This document shows, piece by piece, positions 1-10,464 of a stretch of 64,000 bases of DNA (position 1 is its first letter; every line of letters begins with the position of its first letter). The notes beneath the pieces are model-generated. The model worked only from the letters and a program-made list of their open reading frames with translations. It searched no databases and was not told where the DNA came from. This stretch comes from Apostichopus japonicus (taxonomy: Eukaryota; Echinodermata; Holothuroidea; Aspidochirotida; Stichopodidae), in the NCBI RefSeq assembly GCF_037975245.1, contig NC_092578.1:17197321-17261320 (forward strand). The letters are read 5' to 3'. The translations under genes and the position numbers were made by a program.

Positions 1-855
1 ATTATTAAAGGTTATTTATGCCAGCTTGGAGGTTCGGTTTATGTCAAACATTTTTTGGCACAAAAGAATTCCAGAACTTGATGACATTATTCAACATTTG
101 AATATATTATTGATATCATATAATTATAACGACCTCATCTCCATACAAGCACACCGATAGTCAACTATTGGGTAGGTGTGAATTGCTGTGAAAATGATTT
201 CCTTGTTCCAAATACATAATCAGTGTTGTTGAAAACACAAATATAACGGGATAAATCGATATTATGGAAACATCTGTGGAAAGGTTGGACAATGCATCTT
301 AACCACGTGTCTATTGTTTACGATCGACGTTCAGCGTTATATGGTCATCCCGCCGGCAAACACAGTTTTGTTTGGTTTTGCGTGTGTAGTTTCAAGTTAT
401 TTGATTTCCGTACAAATATACATATATATATATATATGTATATCTATAACAATGCATATATATCCGTTGTTAATAAGGTACATAAAAAGTTGCGTGAAAA
501 CAGAAGAATATGAAAAGATTTTAGGGCTAAATGAGCAAGCTGAATCTATCATAAATTAATCAACTTCTGACTGGACGAAATAATTGGAAATATAAAACAA
601 ATGCGGTTTGTTTTTTTCATATGGAGATATTATTATGATGATTATTATTATTGTTATTATTGTACAACTGTTTTCGGTTGAAACCAATTATTGTGATATA
701 TAACTAACTTTCTTTTGGGAAACGGTTAACTTTTTTTGTGTCGGTTTCTTAGGAACTTTGATGTCAAATGTGAGAGGAGAGGAGAGAAATTTGTTTAGGT
801 TAGTTTGTTTGAATAAAGAGAAAGCAGAAAGCAAGAAACAGCATAAATTGTAGAC
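1..855. other. Upstream flank of the galactosyltransferase gene; no gene seen
   Basis: There is no coding signal here. The stretch holds a short TA tract (about 419-438), a TTA/TGA-rich simple tract near 630-662, and AT-rich DNA. The promoter of the gene starting at 856 must lie here or further upstream, but no TATA box or initiator can be named with confidence. An in-frame TAA at 844-846 lies just before the ATG. Confidence 0.5.
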
Positions 856-955
856 ATGAAAAAGAGAACATTATGGATAACTTTAGCAGCATCCGTAACA
901 AGTTTCCTGATTGGTTACTTTGCAGCGTGTCTTGTAAGGAGTGAACCCAACAGAG
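856..955 (+). CDS. Exon 1 of the C1GALT1-like gene (signal anchor)
   Basis: This exon has 33 full codons plus one base and ends at an AGAG/GTGAGT donor. It encodes MKKRTLW and then a hydrophobic run to about residue 28, fitting a Golgi signal anchor. The single leftover G joins AA of exon 2 to make Glu34. It is too short for an ordinary ORF scan; it is supported by the splice phase, the preceding in-frame stop and the expected topology. Confidence 0.8.
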
Positions 956-3900
956 GTGAGTAAAGCATCTAATTAAACTTTAAAAACAAAGACAGTTTTA
1001 GAAAAGAGTTGAGTCTCAATATGAAGATATATATCAGTATAAGTGAAGTATCTTATACGGTATAACCTTATTAATCTTTACCCTATAGCCTACGCTTACT
1101 AAATACAGATTTCAAATTCGATTTACCCACATTTCTAAAGACTGTATAGTCAGATGCGGTGGATTAGGCATCACTCTAGGGTAGATGGGAGGGGAGGGGT
1201 GGGGAGGGGTGGGAGAGGGGGAGGGGACTAAGTGGGTTATACGTGACTTTGATTTGAAGGCACAAACTCGAATATCACATCAAAACTTCCCATAGGATAG
1301 CTCTCTCTGTGCTTTGTTTTTATCGCAAATTCCAGTATAACTGAACTTAGTGGAGGGGTGAGTAGGGAGGGGAGGGGAGGGGAGGAGGAGGGGGAGGGGA
1401 CTAAGTGGGTCATGCAGTAACATGTGACTTTGATTTGAAGGCACGTGACAAACCCGAATATCACATCAAATCTTCTCAACACGATAACTCATTCTGTACA
1501 ATGGGTGTACCTCAAATTCCAGGAAAGCTATTTAAATGTTTCTAATCCAATCAACACACTTATTAATTTACTTTTCCTTAACTTATCGACAAAGAACATT
1601 TCTTTATAATGACAGTTAACTCAATTTCTTCATGAAAGGGCACTTTGTGAATAAGAAAAGGGCCATTTATAATTAAAAAGGGATGTACTTATCTACTTAT
1701 CATTAGCAAAACACGGGCACATCTAAGTTTTCACTAAACTGAAGAAGCCCACCACGCCACCTTCCCGCTCCCCGCTCCCCCTCCCCTGCCCCTCCCCCCT
1801 TCCAGGTCCACCGCACTGAGCCTTCTATATACATACATGACAGAGCGTACCGTAAATTTTGTTTTGATGTCAAGTCCGCGGTTGACCAATCATTTCACTC
1901 CCTTCAGTTAGTCAGGAGAAATTGTTTATGCCTAACTTCATACGATTCAATACACTAGTCATAGTTGCGTGCAGAGAGAATGAATACTTTTCGAAATTTC
2001 ACTAAGGTCGCATTATTTAAGTAATGAAACGTAAAGAATTGTAGTGAATTATAACAGTTGGACGTTTCTCTTTGTTTATCAAATATCATACGGCTCCAAC
2101 AGACACTATTTTGTTGTTTTGTTAGTTTTTTTTTTGTATTTAAGCTGCACTCCAATGCAGTCGATGTTAACAAAATAGTGCATGACCTATGCATGTATGC
2201 TATTCAATATTAAACTCCTGGTTTGAAATAACCAAGTATCGAAATCATACATTATGCCCATATATATGATCAGTCCATTTTGCGTGAAAATCAGAATAGG
2301 AAATGTCTACGTTATAGAAATCATTTGTGATCAAGGGCGGCGGAAGCACTTTTAATCTGGGGGGGGGGGGGGGGGGTCACCGACGTCGAAGGGCACTTTG
2401 CAGAAATTCGATTGGACTGATGCAGCCTGATATTTAGTACCCTTTATAACTCTTATTGTATTATCTTATTTGCGTATACACATCACTCCAAGGCCCCCCC
2501 CCCACACCCTCAATGAAAAAATGCATACTAGCACTGCAATATCCAATGTGAAAATTGGGAAACAAGGAACAAGTTTTCTTTCGAGATAAAATGAGGTGAA
2601 ATCATTATAAAGTCACTGCACACGCGATCGATACATGCATGAAAGCTAATGAAATATGTCAAAATACGAAAGGATGGGGTAGGTTATGGGATATTAAAAC
2701 TATACTAATTATTCATAGTATATGCTATAAATGGCTTCTGCTTATTCAAAAGTCACAATGTAATATAGCAATGCATTTTTGGAAATACAATAGACTTTTT
2801 TTTTTAAATTGAATATGCAATATGTCACTCACCAGAGTGTAAGAAGCAGTTGCGAAGCTATAGGGCCGGGTATTGATCAGGGGGTCGAGAATGGTCTGCA
2901 GGGGCGCTTTCGACACTATCTAAGCGGAGCGCCACCACATGTTGGCGCGGAGCGTACAGACATTTTTTGAGTAAAGATACTCCCTAGATCGCCGGAAATG
3001 ACCCTTTCGCTTCCGGGCCTTGCTAATTTGCAGATAAACTAAGAATAAATAGGTGTCATCGCCATTTTGTCAGAAAATTACACCACAAAACGTGACAATG
3101 TCAATAGGTAGATGAGAGCGCAATAAAAAAGTCAATAATCGCGAATAAGTAAAAAGTGGTAACAAGCTGAAAAGAGCACAAGCAGTCCATTTGAGTCCGT
3201 CAGGGGGGGGGGGGGGCATCCGCACCCCTGACATATGGACGCTCCGCCACTGGTTACAAGCCTTGTGGTAGTAAACATTTAAAACTTCCAGAATTATTTC
3301 ATTCGACGTGGGTTTCGCTTTGTAAACTCTTTAGCGATGTCCCGTATAACTAATCCGTACGTTTTTGCTTTATGGACATCAAGCATTAGCATCTTATTAT
3401 ACCGTTTTTCACCAATTGTGCTCCGCAAGTATGTCTTTGTCCGGCGTTGTACGGACAAGGATCTCTCTCCGGAGGCTGCGCTCATTGGTGCCAGTAGGTA
3501 TATGTGTATTAGGCAGAGAACATTCGGAAATGCCAGGCGAATGTCATTGTGGTCAGACAGGAGAGATAATTACAATTTTTTTCCATTGGAAATAGCTTTA
3601 AGTTTGACCCACAGAACTTATTCATTAATAGTTCTAAATTAGGATTAGATCTCTTACTGAAATATCGCTGACCTAATAAGGTGATCAAGAGTACAATTTT
3701 TATGTAGAAAAAGGGCACATTTTTTAACCTGAGGAAAAGTGGGGGGCACGTGCCCCCTGTGCCCCCCCCCCCACGGTTCCGCCGCCCTTGGCTTGAGAAT
3801 TAAATCAACTTACATAAGTACTCGGGTACATGTAAATTCTAGACGGATTGTGTGTGGGGGGGGGTGTAACAAGACGGTCCATGAATGATATGAAGTTGGT

Positions 3901-6058
3901 CTCAAGTTGGAGCCGAAATTAGCGGGGTCGCAAACCAATGGAAATCAGAGAAAAAGACTTAGGAGAACTAAATACAATTCAACACAATTGGCTATGTTTT
4001 CTTTTTCTTTTTCTTCAGTGCTTATAATGTGATTTGTTGAGGCAACAATTACATCTAGCATTATATCATTAGAAAACATGTTGTTGCTAAATGTGCTCGC
4101 TTTACAGTTCAAGGGGAATCCCTCCAGGAAACTGTCCCTGACCGAAGCGGAGCTCCGTGTCGACTCTCTACACTCATACCTGTTTTGTTGTTAGGATATT
4201 TAGGGAGTGTTAGCTCAGTGATTCACGCCGGTGCCCCAGTTTGAGTCACTCAAAGATTAATGTATGTCGTATAGTTACAGAGTTGTTGATAATTGACAAT
4301 TCATAATCATGGACGTTAAATATGAATCTAAGAGACTGACTTCGGTCAGCTTACGGCTTTGATAAGCCAATGAGGCTTCTTCGCGAGTTCCTGCTTGCAG
4401 GAGGATCTAAAATACATACATACATATTGATTGTTTATTGTTTATTTATTTATTTATTCATTTATTTGTTTGTTTCCAGAATTAGACGAACATCGTGAAC
4501 AAGTGGAAACTACAGACTACTCATTCACAAACGTGTCGGTTCTCTGCTGGGTTATGACGTCACAGGAAAACCTTTTTAGCAGAGCGATACATATCACCCA
4601 AACTTGGGGTGGTAGGTGTAATTTGACCCTCTACGTGACAGAAGGGTCACCCAATCGACCCTTCCCTGGTATCGTGTTAACTCTTCCTGTTGGTAAAGGT
4701 CGCAATGAACTATGGATGAAAACAAGAGCCGCATTTACTTTAATTTATGAAAGATACTACGCGGATTATGATTGGTTCATGAAAGTTGATGACGACACAT
4801 TTGTTATTGTCGACAATCTCAGATATTTACTCGCTTCTAAAAATACATCCGAACCATTATACTACGGTTTCTCATTTCGTCATCCGCAATTTAACTTGGA
4901 CTATACGAGTGGTGGATCGGGTTACGTGTTAGGCAAAGAAGCCCTATCAAGGTTTGTTAAAGTCGCTTACGATGAATCCGTATGTCCAAGTGGTCACTCA
5001 GTGGCCAAAGCAGCGGAAGATCTGATGATGGGGTTGTGTTTATCTGCCGCTGGTGTCCGCGTCGGGAATTCTCTCGACTCTCAAGGAAGAATACGCTTTC
5101 TGGTATTTACATTAGACAATTTTATCGATGGAAACATTGGAGATTGGTTACCGCGTTTTATTGCCCACAATATAACTACTGTGAGTTTCATTACAATGTC
5201 TGTCTGTCTGTCTGTCTGTCTGTCTGGCTGGCTGGCTGGCTGGCTGGCTGTCTGTTTGTTTGTCTATGTACACTCTGTTTCAACTCTATACTTAATATTC
5301 TATTTTGCGATTTTTTAAGTCTTCCTTTAGATATATGAAACGTCTGTTTTTGTAAGTCTAAGACATAGAAACTTCTACGATATATATTCCGTTATTGCCT
5401 GTATTGAAGTTGATATACCGTGGCTGCAAGAAAAGGTCGACGTGGACTATAGTGTTATTATTATAACGCAACTTTATTTAATTTTGAAATTTACTGAATT
5501 TTCCCCTCACTCCACCCAACCCCCCCCCCTACCCCACCTCACTCATCCCGCCCCACCGACACGTGCAGCTTTTGTCCCTCCTCACTTTAGATCACGAGTT
5601 CGTTCTTCCCATTTCAACCGTTATTGAATTAAATCCATTTTGGTGTTCTCGAAAGGGGAAAACTATGGAGGCATGGAGGCACTCATACCGACCTTGCAAA
5701 ATTGTGAGGGAGACCGCAGTTTTCAGAGTCGGCAATGACTATAACGGTTGTACTCAAAGCCGAAGCCAGTGTGAATTAATCAGGTCACACATCCAGACTA
5801 TATGCATGCTAAAGTTCTTCAATATCGCCCTCATTCCTTTCCGTGAATCATTTCAGACTGTAAATTTGATTTTTTTTTTTTGTCTTTCTTCCTTTTGTTT
5901 CTCAGGGAATCGATTGTTGTTCATCCTACGCGGTTTCCATGCATTACGTTCAACCAAGTATGATGTATCTTTTAGAGTTTCTTACGCAACACTTGCGACT
6001 AGCTTCAGAAAGCAAGGATCACAACTACCAAGTTAATGGAACGCAAATACCAATCTGA
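856..6058 (+). CDS. C1GALT1-like: C1GALT1-like core-1 beta-1,3-galactosyltransferase, three exons
   Basis: I spliced this gene from 856-955, 4480-5180 and 5906-6058. GT donors, AG acceptors and phases 1 and 0 keep frame, giving 317 residues. The start is supported by an in-frame TAA at 844-846. Residues 1-5 are basic, about 6-28 form a signal anchor, and a short stem follows, as in a type II Golgi protein. The catalytic part shows VLCWVMT (54-60), TWGGRC (75-80), the metal-binding DDD triad (137-139) in WFMKVDDDTF, SGGSGYVL (177-184), EDLMMG (213-218) and, from exon 3, DCCS followed by AVSMHYV. These are the family's landmarks in order. Known family role: galactose is transferred from UDP-Gal to GalNAc-Ser/Thr to make core-1 O-glycan. 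Human C1GALT1 is about 363 residues; the shortfall is mainly in the stem and C-terminal tail. Activity and the need for a Cosmc-type chaperone are not visible from sequence. It could be a divergent paralogue rather than the one-to-one orthologue. Confidence 0.92.
1186..1498. repeat. Tandem duplication with G-rich heads
   Basis: Two copies, about 1186-1315 and 1355-1498, each begin with a GGGGAGGGG-rich stretch. They share the words GGGGACTAAGTGGGT, GTGACTTTGATTTGAAGGCA and AATATCACATCAAA in the same order. They differ by small insertions. Confidence 0.8.
2865..3253. mobile_element. Probable nested non-autonomous DNA element
   Basis: The right edge at about 3203-3253 reads, on the minus strand, CAGTGGCGGAGCGTCC followed by a G-rich/C-rich block, which looks like a DNA-transposon terminus. 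The left edge is unclear; a GCGGAGCGCC word at 2921-2931 may belong to it. Assignment is tentative. Confidence 0.35.
3294..3539 (-). pseudogene. hAT transposase C-terminal fragment (ZMYM1-like)
   Basis: The minus-strand frame reads about 81 residues to a stop at 3294-3296. It includes AFPNV, then SAASGERSLS, KTYLRSTIGEKR and DIAKEFTKRNPRR. This follows the hAT dimerisation-region pattern (FPNV ... P.S.ASGERSFS ... KTYLRSTM ... RL ... LLxxH), as seen in ZMYM1-like domesticated and active hAT proteins. Only the C-terminus is present; a stop lies about 17 codons upstream and no BED finger or RNase H-like core is seen. It is therefore a dead relic. Confidence 0.8.
4185..4430 (+). mobile_element. 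tRNA-derived SINE ending in (ACAT)n
   Basis: A tRNA-like head holds a box A-like TTAGCTCAGTGATT (about 4208-4221) and a degenerate box B-like AGTTTGAGTCACTC (about 4239-4252). The body contains GGCTTTGATAAGCC and GAGTTCCTGCTTGCAGG, and the end is an ACATACATACATA tail. A 15-bp word from the body (GAGTTCCTGCTTGCA) recurs at about 58171. No clear target duplication was found. Confidence 0.6.
4480..5180 (+). CDS. Exon 2 of the C1GALT1-like gene (catalytic core)
   Basis: This 701-nt exon encodes residues 34-267, including the donor-binding and metal-binding parts (DDD at 137-139). The acceptor is TTTCCAG/AA and the donor is ACT/GTGAGT. Potential N-glycosylation sites are NVS (51-53), NLT (81-83), NTS (155-157) and NIT (264-266). 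Confidence 0.92.
5181..5905 (+). other. Intron 2 of the C1GALT1-like gene
   Basis: This 725-nt intron starts with GTGAGT and ends in a strong pyrimidine tract plus TCTCAG. Apart from the TGTC repeat and a C-rich stretch at 5503-5560 nothing stands out. Confidence 0.85.
5194..5265. repeat. (TGTC)n/(TGGC)n microsatellite beside a splice donor
   Basis: About nine TGTC units, then about six TGGC units, then degenerate TGTTTG units. The repeat begins about 13 nt downstream of the exon 2 donor. Confidence 0.95.
5906..6058 (+). CDS. Exon 3 of the C1GALT1-like gene (C-terminal Cys-Cys block)
   Basis: Fifty codons plus TGA, in phase 0 after exon 2. It opens with GIDCCSSYAVSMHYVQPS, matching the CCS...AVSFHYV block of C1GALT1 proteins, continues MMYLLEFLTQHLRL, and ends in a polar tail. 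Confidence 0.9.
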   Translation, partial: GIDCCSSYAVSMHYVQPSMMYLLEFLTQHLRLASESKDHNYQVNGTQIPI

Positions 6059-6076
6059 ACGGGAACCATGGCAACT

Positions 6077-6644
6077 AATAAATACTGTCTGCATGCGACT
6101 ATGAAATGGACACATTGTAACGTGTATACCCTCAATATCGTATATGTCGTAGGGAACATCACTGAGATTCACTCAAGTGTTTGCAAGTGTTTCCCCCACG
6201 TTTTCAACAAGACACCACTCAACTGCTATAAATCATTCAACGCCATCTTTTTTTGTAATATCTAAAGAAACACTGGTACACAACAATCAAATGATCGACT
6301 TTTTCGCTTCATACTCGTCACATAATACGTCTACTCTTCGATGCTTTTTCTCAAAGTTTCAGCGATTAATTCGAAAGTTGGCATGAAAAGTTAAAAATTT
6401 TAATGGCAAATTAATATGTTGAGCCAAATCAGGTATAGCTTAAAAAAAAGCAATTTATTCCTTTAACAGGAATCATCGAAATATGACTGAGAAAGTTCTT
6501 TTCTCTCGCCCCTCTCCCCCCCCCCCCCCCCATAATTAATTAAGTCTACTTTACCCTCCATTACAGTGTTTACTCACACAGTTGCCTGACACGGCGCTCA
6601 TAACTTCCAAGAAGTTAGAAAGCCTTTTTTAAAAGTAAAATAAA
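6077..6644 (+). other. Candidate polyadenylation signals of the C1GALT1-like gene
   Basis: AATAAA occurs at 6077-6082 (19 nt after the stop) and at 6639-6644 (about 580 nt after). Sequence alone does not tell which is used. Confidence 0.35.
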
Positions 6645-7169
6645 ATAAGAATGATGTTATTAAAGGTCTGTGTTAATAAACGTAAGAGCAAAGAGGGATG
6701 ACCCGCTGCGATTCATTTCCGCTCCATAAAACAGCCTGAAGTTTAATTTATATTTATATAAAAGACGAGGTTCGTGGAAAATGTTGGTTAACCACGCACT
6801 TCAAAATTACGACGGAAATTTCCTCTTTAAGTTTAAATACTCTAAAATCGATGTTAAAATTTCGGGAGAAAATTTAAAAAAATTCTTTAACAGTTAATAT
6901 ATTTACTCACAATTGATCAAGACTACCGATCCTTATTTCTAAGAATTGAAAAACTATTTGTTTAATAAAATCAGCCAGATAAAATGTTAAGATATATACA
7001 CTGCTAATTAATACAGAGCAGAGGGAGGGGTGGGTTGAGGTGGGGTTGGGGAGGGACTCAGTCCCTGAGTGATATACGCTCTTCTATACAAAACAGCCAA
7101 CAGTTATACGATAATTTACCGAAAGTCATGGTTCATGGAAAGTTTACCATGCACTAGCTGACGAACTTG
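6645..7169. other. Intergenic; no gene seen
   Basis: AT-rich spacer with a G-rich run at about 7021-7053. It lies between the galactosyltransferase gene and the segmental duplication. Confidence 0.5.
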
Positions 7170-7258
7170 AAAAACACGGTAGAAAAGTTCCCCTTTGCAC
7201 GTAATTGTTCTATACTCGATATTTCAAAATTCGAAAGGAATTGTCAAGAAGTATGTAT

Positions 7259-7303
<45 letters not shown>

Positions 7304-9667
7304 CGTGAGTCAATTTTCGCCCATCGGGACATGAACAAAATATATGTTATTTTAATAAATGCGTTTCTTAGATAATTTATATAAATAATTTCGAATATAA
7401 TCTAATTTTATATGGCTTTGAAAGAAACGTATAAGGTCTAGGTCCATGACGTATTCTTATCGCGTAACGTGGATGAGATGGCGCTATTTTAATTTATTAT
7501 ACATTTAAAGAAATCAGCCCCTGACGGGCATTTCTAGCGGTCTACAATGTTAAACTTAATATTTCTCTAATCGGTACGCGGCAGGACAAGTGGGGGGGGG
7601 GGGGGGGCGTAGGAGGGGTAAGACTTTCAGACTGCTAGGATAACACTTATATGTAAGCATTGTAAGAATGTTCCTTAAGGCCAAAAAGTCCTATGTATTT
7701 TTTCTTTCAATTGAGATGTGTTGGAACTAAGCATCCGACCGAATGGTCTGTGTATTAGACTAAGTAGTCCAGTCACTTTATGTGATGACACTCTGAAGTT
7801 TGAAGGGTTATTTCTCAAAATTTCAAAGTGATAATTGACGATGTATAAAATATCAAAATTAAGTCCTCATTTAACTGTCTGAAGGCATGAAACATTAAAA
7901 TGATCGAGCGCCACCTTATTTTTATCCAAAAGGTTCTCTACTCGACGGGTGAGTAAATCACGTTAACATTTAGCAGTTATGTCTTATTTCGTTTCTACAA
8001 CAAATTATTTATTTCATTCATTTTATTCAGTAATTACTGATTTTAACAATTTTTTGGGTAAATGATCTTGAATCTTTGAAATATTGCGTCGATCCTTTCA
8101 CGTGATAGTGCGGCCTGGCGTGCTGGACTACAAGCAGTAGATTAGATATCGCATTGGAACGAATTGGAATAAATATTTAGTTTTTCGTCAGTGATGGGCA
8201 TTCAAAGGAAGAACAGATGAAAGGACTCTCGCGATAGTGGAAAGTAGTTATGTGATGTTACTTAAGTGTGATCACGATGACATTCCTCTTTGGTATAGGT
8301 CCGAGACTCCGCCCAAAAGAAGAACCTAAATCAAACGTAACACAACTGATTTTGTATGTAACCCGGCAGCTGGATCAAAACCGTATGGCCAAATGACACG
8401 ATAACTGTATACGCAGATCGCCCAAATGTCAACGTCACACCGTCCCGCTCACACCAGGTAGTTGTTATGGATAACAACTCCCTGCTCACACCATCCAACA
8501 AAACGATCTTATAATTACAAACCACATTAGACCAGCCCGCCCTCAGTCTACTTAATTCCCCACCCCCCCCCCCCCAAAAAAATACATTACTAATAATAAT
8601 AATTATAAAAGAATCGGGTGTGGCAGACGGCCCCAATCTCAAAAAACAAGTCATGTTTCACCGCCACAAGTGTATTTGTAACTTAACCTCACTGGTAATT
8701 ATAAACTTGTCAACAAAATTCACGGTTCAGTTACCAAGATAACATGCAGATAGAAGAACTGGCAGAAAATAATGGCGCTAGACCAGAATACTTCAAGTAT
8801 AGGTCAACAATTGTGACTCACTGGAAAAAGTGAAAGAGTTCATAGGAAAGGGAAAGACGCTCCATTATGAGTTTGATAAAAGGGGCTAGGGTCAGGGGAG
8901 CGGAGGGGGAGGGAGGGGGTTAGCAGGGGTTGGGGGGTGGGAACTAAATAAAGAAAATATAGTTTAATGTGTAACGCTATTTATTAACACCATTACCATT
9001 GATGGGTATTACAGCAAACGTAATGGGCTTTGTATACTTCGTTTATCGTTGGCTCAGTATCCTATTGTCTGCCTCTGATAAGCTAGCCGTTGTAATGCAT
9101 ATATAAGTAAATCAAATACGCCAAACCCTACATTCTAGGGCGGAAAGTGTAAAATGTACCTGTAGAAAAGTAAACAGCTTAACTCTTCGATATGCACTCC
9201 TTCGGGTCACTCCCTTCTCTGGTGTAAAAAGGGCAAGCTAGCCGAGCAGGTAACGAGGAGGGAATCGGATGCAGGGCAAAATTGTTTGTAAGGTGCCAAA
9301 GTATTTAGATTTTAAATAGACGGGCCCAATCGACAGCCTAATTTATCCACAAAAAACTAACATCCCTGTAGCCTATACCGACGGTCGGCAAAAGGTGTGT
9401 CGCGAACAATTTTTGGTGGGTCGCGCGATTTGTCCACATGCCAGAATCTATTTTTACAGTTTTCGTAGCTTGCCGACGGAGATCGAAAATGTTACTGCTT
9501 TTTAAAGATTAGGCTATAGTTTTCATGCATTCTGAATATGAATTCGAAGGAGGGGAAGGAGGGGGAGGGGGTCTAGTGCATGGATAGTGGCTCGATTCGT
9601 ATGTAACATAAAAGTTTGCGGACGGCTGGCGTTTAAGATCAGAGTCGATATGATATTAATTATCACC
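7170..9667 (+). repeat. Segmental duplication, copy A (about 2.5 kb)
   Basis: This copy begins with AAAAACACGGTAGAAAAGTT and runs to just before the same words at 9668. It shares long, near-identical stretches with 9668-12798 in the same order, including TA tract, G-runs, hairpin and flanking words. No gene is supported inside; minus-strand open frames here (such as 8331-8654) resemble no known family. Confidence 0.93.
8455..8484. repeat. Dispersed hairpin motif, copy 1
   Basis: Near-perfect inverted repeat around GTTGTTATGGATAACAAC, with outer arms of the type CAGGGAG/CTCCCTG. Related hairpins occur at 11599-11628, 39143-39175 and 42526-42548. Confidence 0.8.
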
Positions 9668-9756
9668 AAAAACACGGTAGAAAAGTTCCCCTTTGCACGT
9701 AATTGTTCTATACTCGATATTTCAAAATTCGAAAGGAATTGTCAAGAAGTATGTAT

Positions 9757-9815
<59 letters not shown>
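9757..9815. repeat. (TA)n microsatellite
   Basis: Pure alternating TA/AT run next to the first tRNA-like unit; a matching run lies at about 10397-10460 and, in copy A, at 7262-7299. Confidence 0.95.
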
Positions 9816-9820
<5 letters not shown>

Positions 9821-10394
9821 GAAAATCGTAATGAGTTGGAAAATCAAGAACAGTGAAAAAACTTTCAGCCTCCACCGGGATTCGAACCACGGGCCTCCCG
9901 CTCTGTACGCGGACACCCTAACCACTAGGCTATGGACGCTGATTGTATGTCCAGAGGTTCGAAACCGGTAAGGAAGATCGTAATTCCACTGTAGGCGTTT
10001 GTCACATATATCGAACAATACTAGTTCTGTTTTTGGTGACATATTTTGCCCTACTCTAGAGATCAAACATGATGCTATCCAACTCGAAAATCATTTGTGA
10101 TTCCTAAAGCCGGATCTCGAAAGAGATACTTTGCACAGACTTTATGTTAATGCAATGGAGGTAAACGACAAAGGCAAATGAATATATATAAATGAAAATC
10201 GTAATGAGTTGGAAAATCAAGAACAGTGAAAAAACTTTCAGCCTCCACCGGAATTCGAACCACGGGCCTCCCGCTCTGTACGCGGACACCCTAACCACTA
10301 GGCTATGGACGCTGATTGTATGTCCAGAGGTTCGAAACCGGTAAGGAAGATCGTAATTCCACTGTAGGCGTTTGTCACCTATATCGAACAATAC

Positions 10395-10395
<1 letters not shown>
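9815..10395 (-). mobile_element. Dimeric tRNA-like repeat inside duplication copy B
   Basis: Two minus-strand units each contain a 72-nt tRNA-like segment (9868-9939 and 10241-10312) with box A-like TAGCCTAGTGGTTAGGGTG and a B-box-like GGTTCGAAT. A linker of about 200 bp joins them. The outer sides are TA tracts. The same head-linker-head plan recurs at 22476-23085. Confidence 0.85.

Positions 10396-10464
<69 letters not shown>

Larger units (their letters stand above)
2331..3790 (-). mobile_element. Decayed hAT-type DNA transposon with terminal inverted repeats
   Basis: The left end at 2332 reads CAAGGGCGGCGGAA and the right end near 3777-3790 is its reverse complement, both next to long G/C runs. 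The interior minus strand encodes a C-terminal hAT transposase fragment (3294-3539). Another repeat end lies inside (near 3203-3253), so the element was either hit by a second insertion or is composite. I could not see a convincing 8-bp target duplication. Confidence 0.6.
956..4479 (+). other. Intron 1 of the C1GALT1-like gene
   Basis: This 3.5-kb intron is filled with repeats: a duplicated G-rich block (1186-1498), a decayed hAT transposon (about 2331-3790), a tRNA-type SINE (about 4185-4430) and a TTTA/TTTG tract that forms the polypyrimidine stretch before the acceptor at 4478-4479. No further exon was seen inside it. Confidence 0.7.

Noticed and set aside
8331..8654. Minus-strand frame of 107 codons, also present in duplication copy B (11475-11729)
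   Set aside because: It is conserved only because the DNA is duplicated; the two frames differ in length through homopolymer indels and show no known domain.
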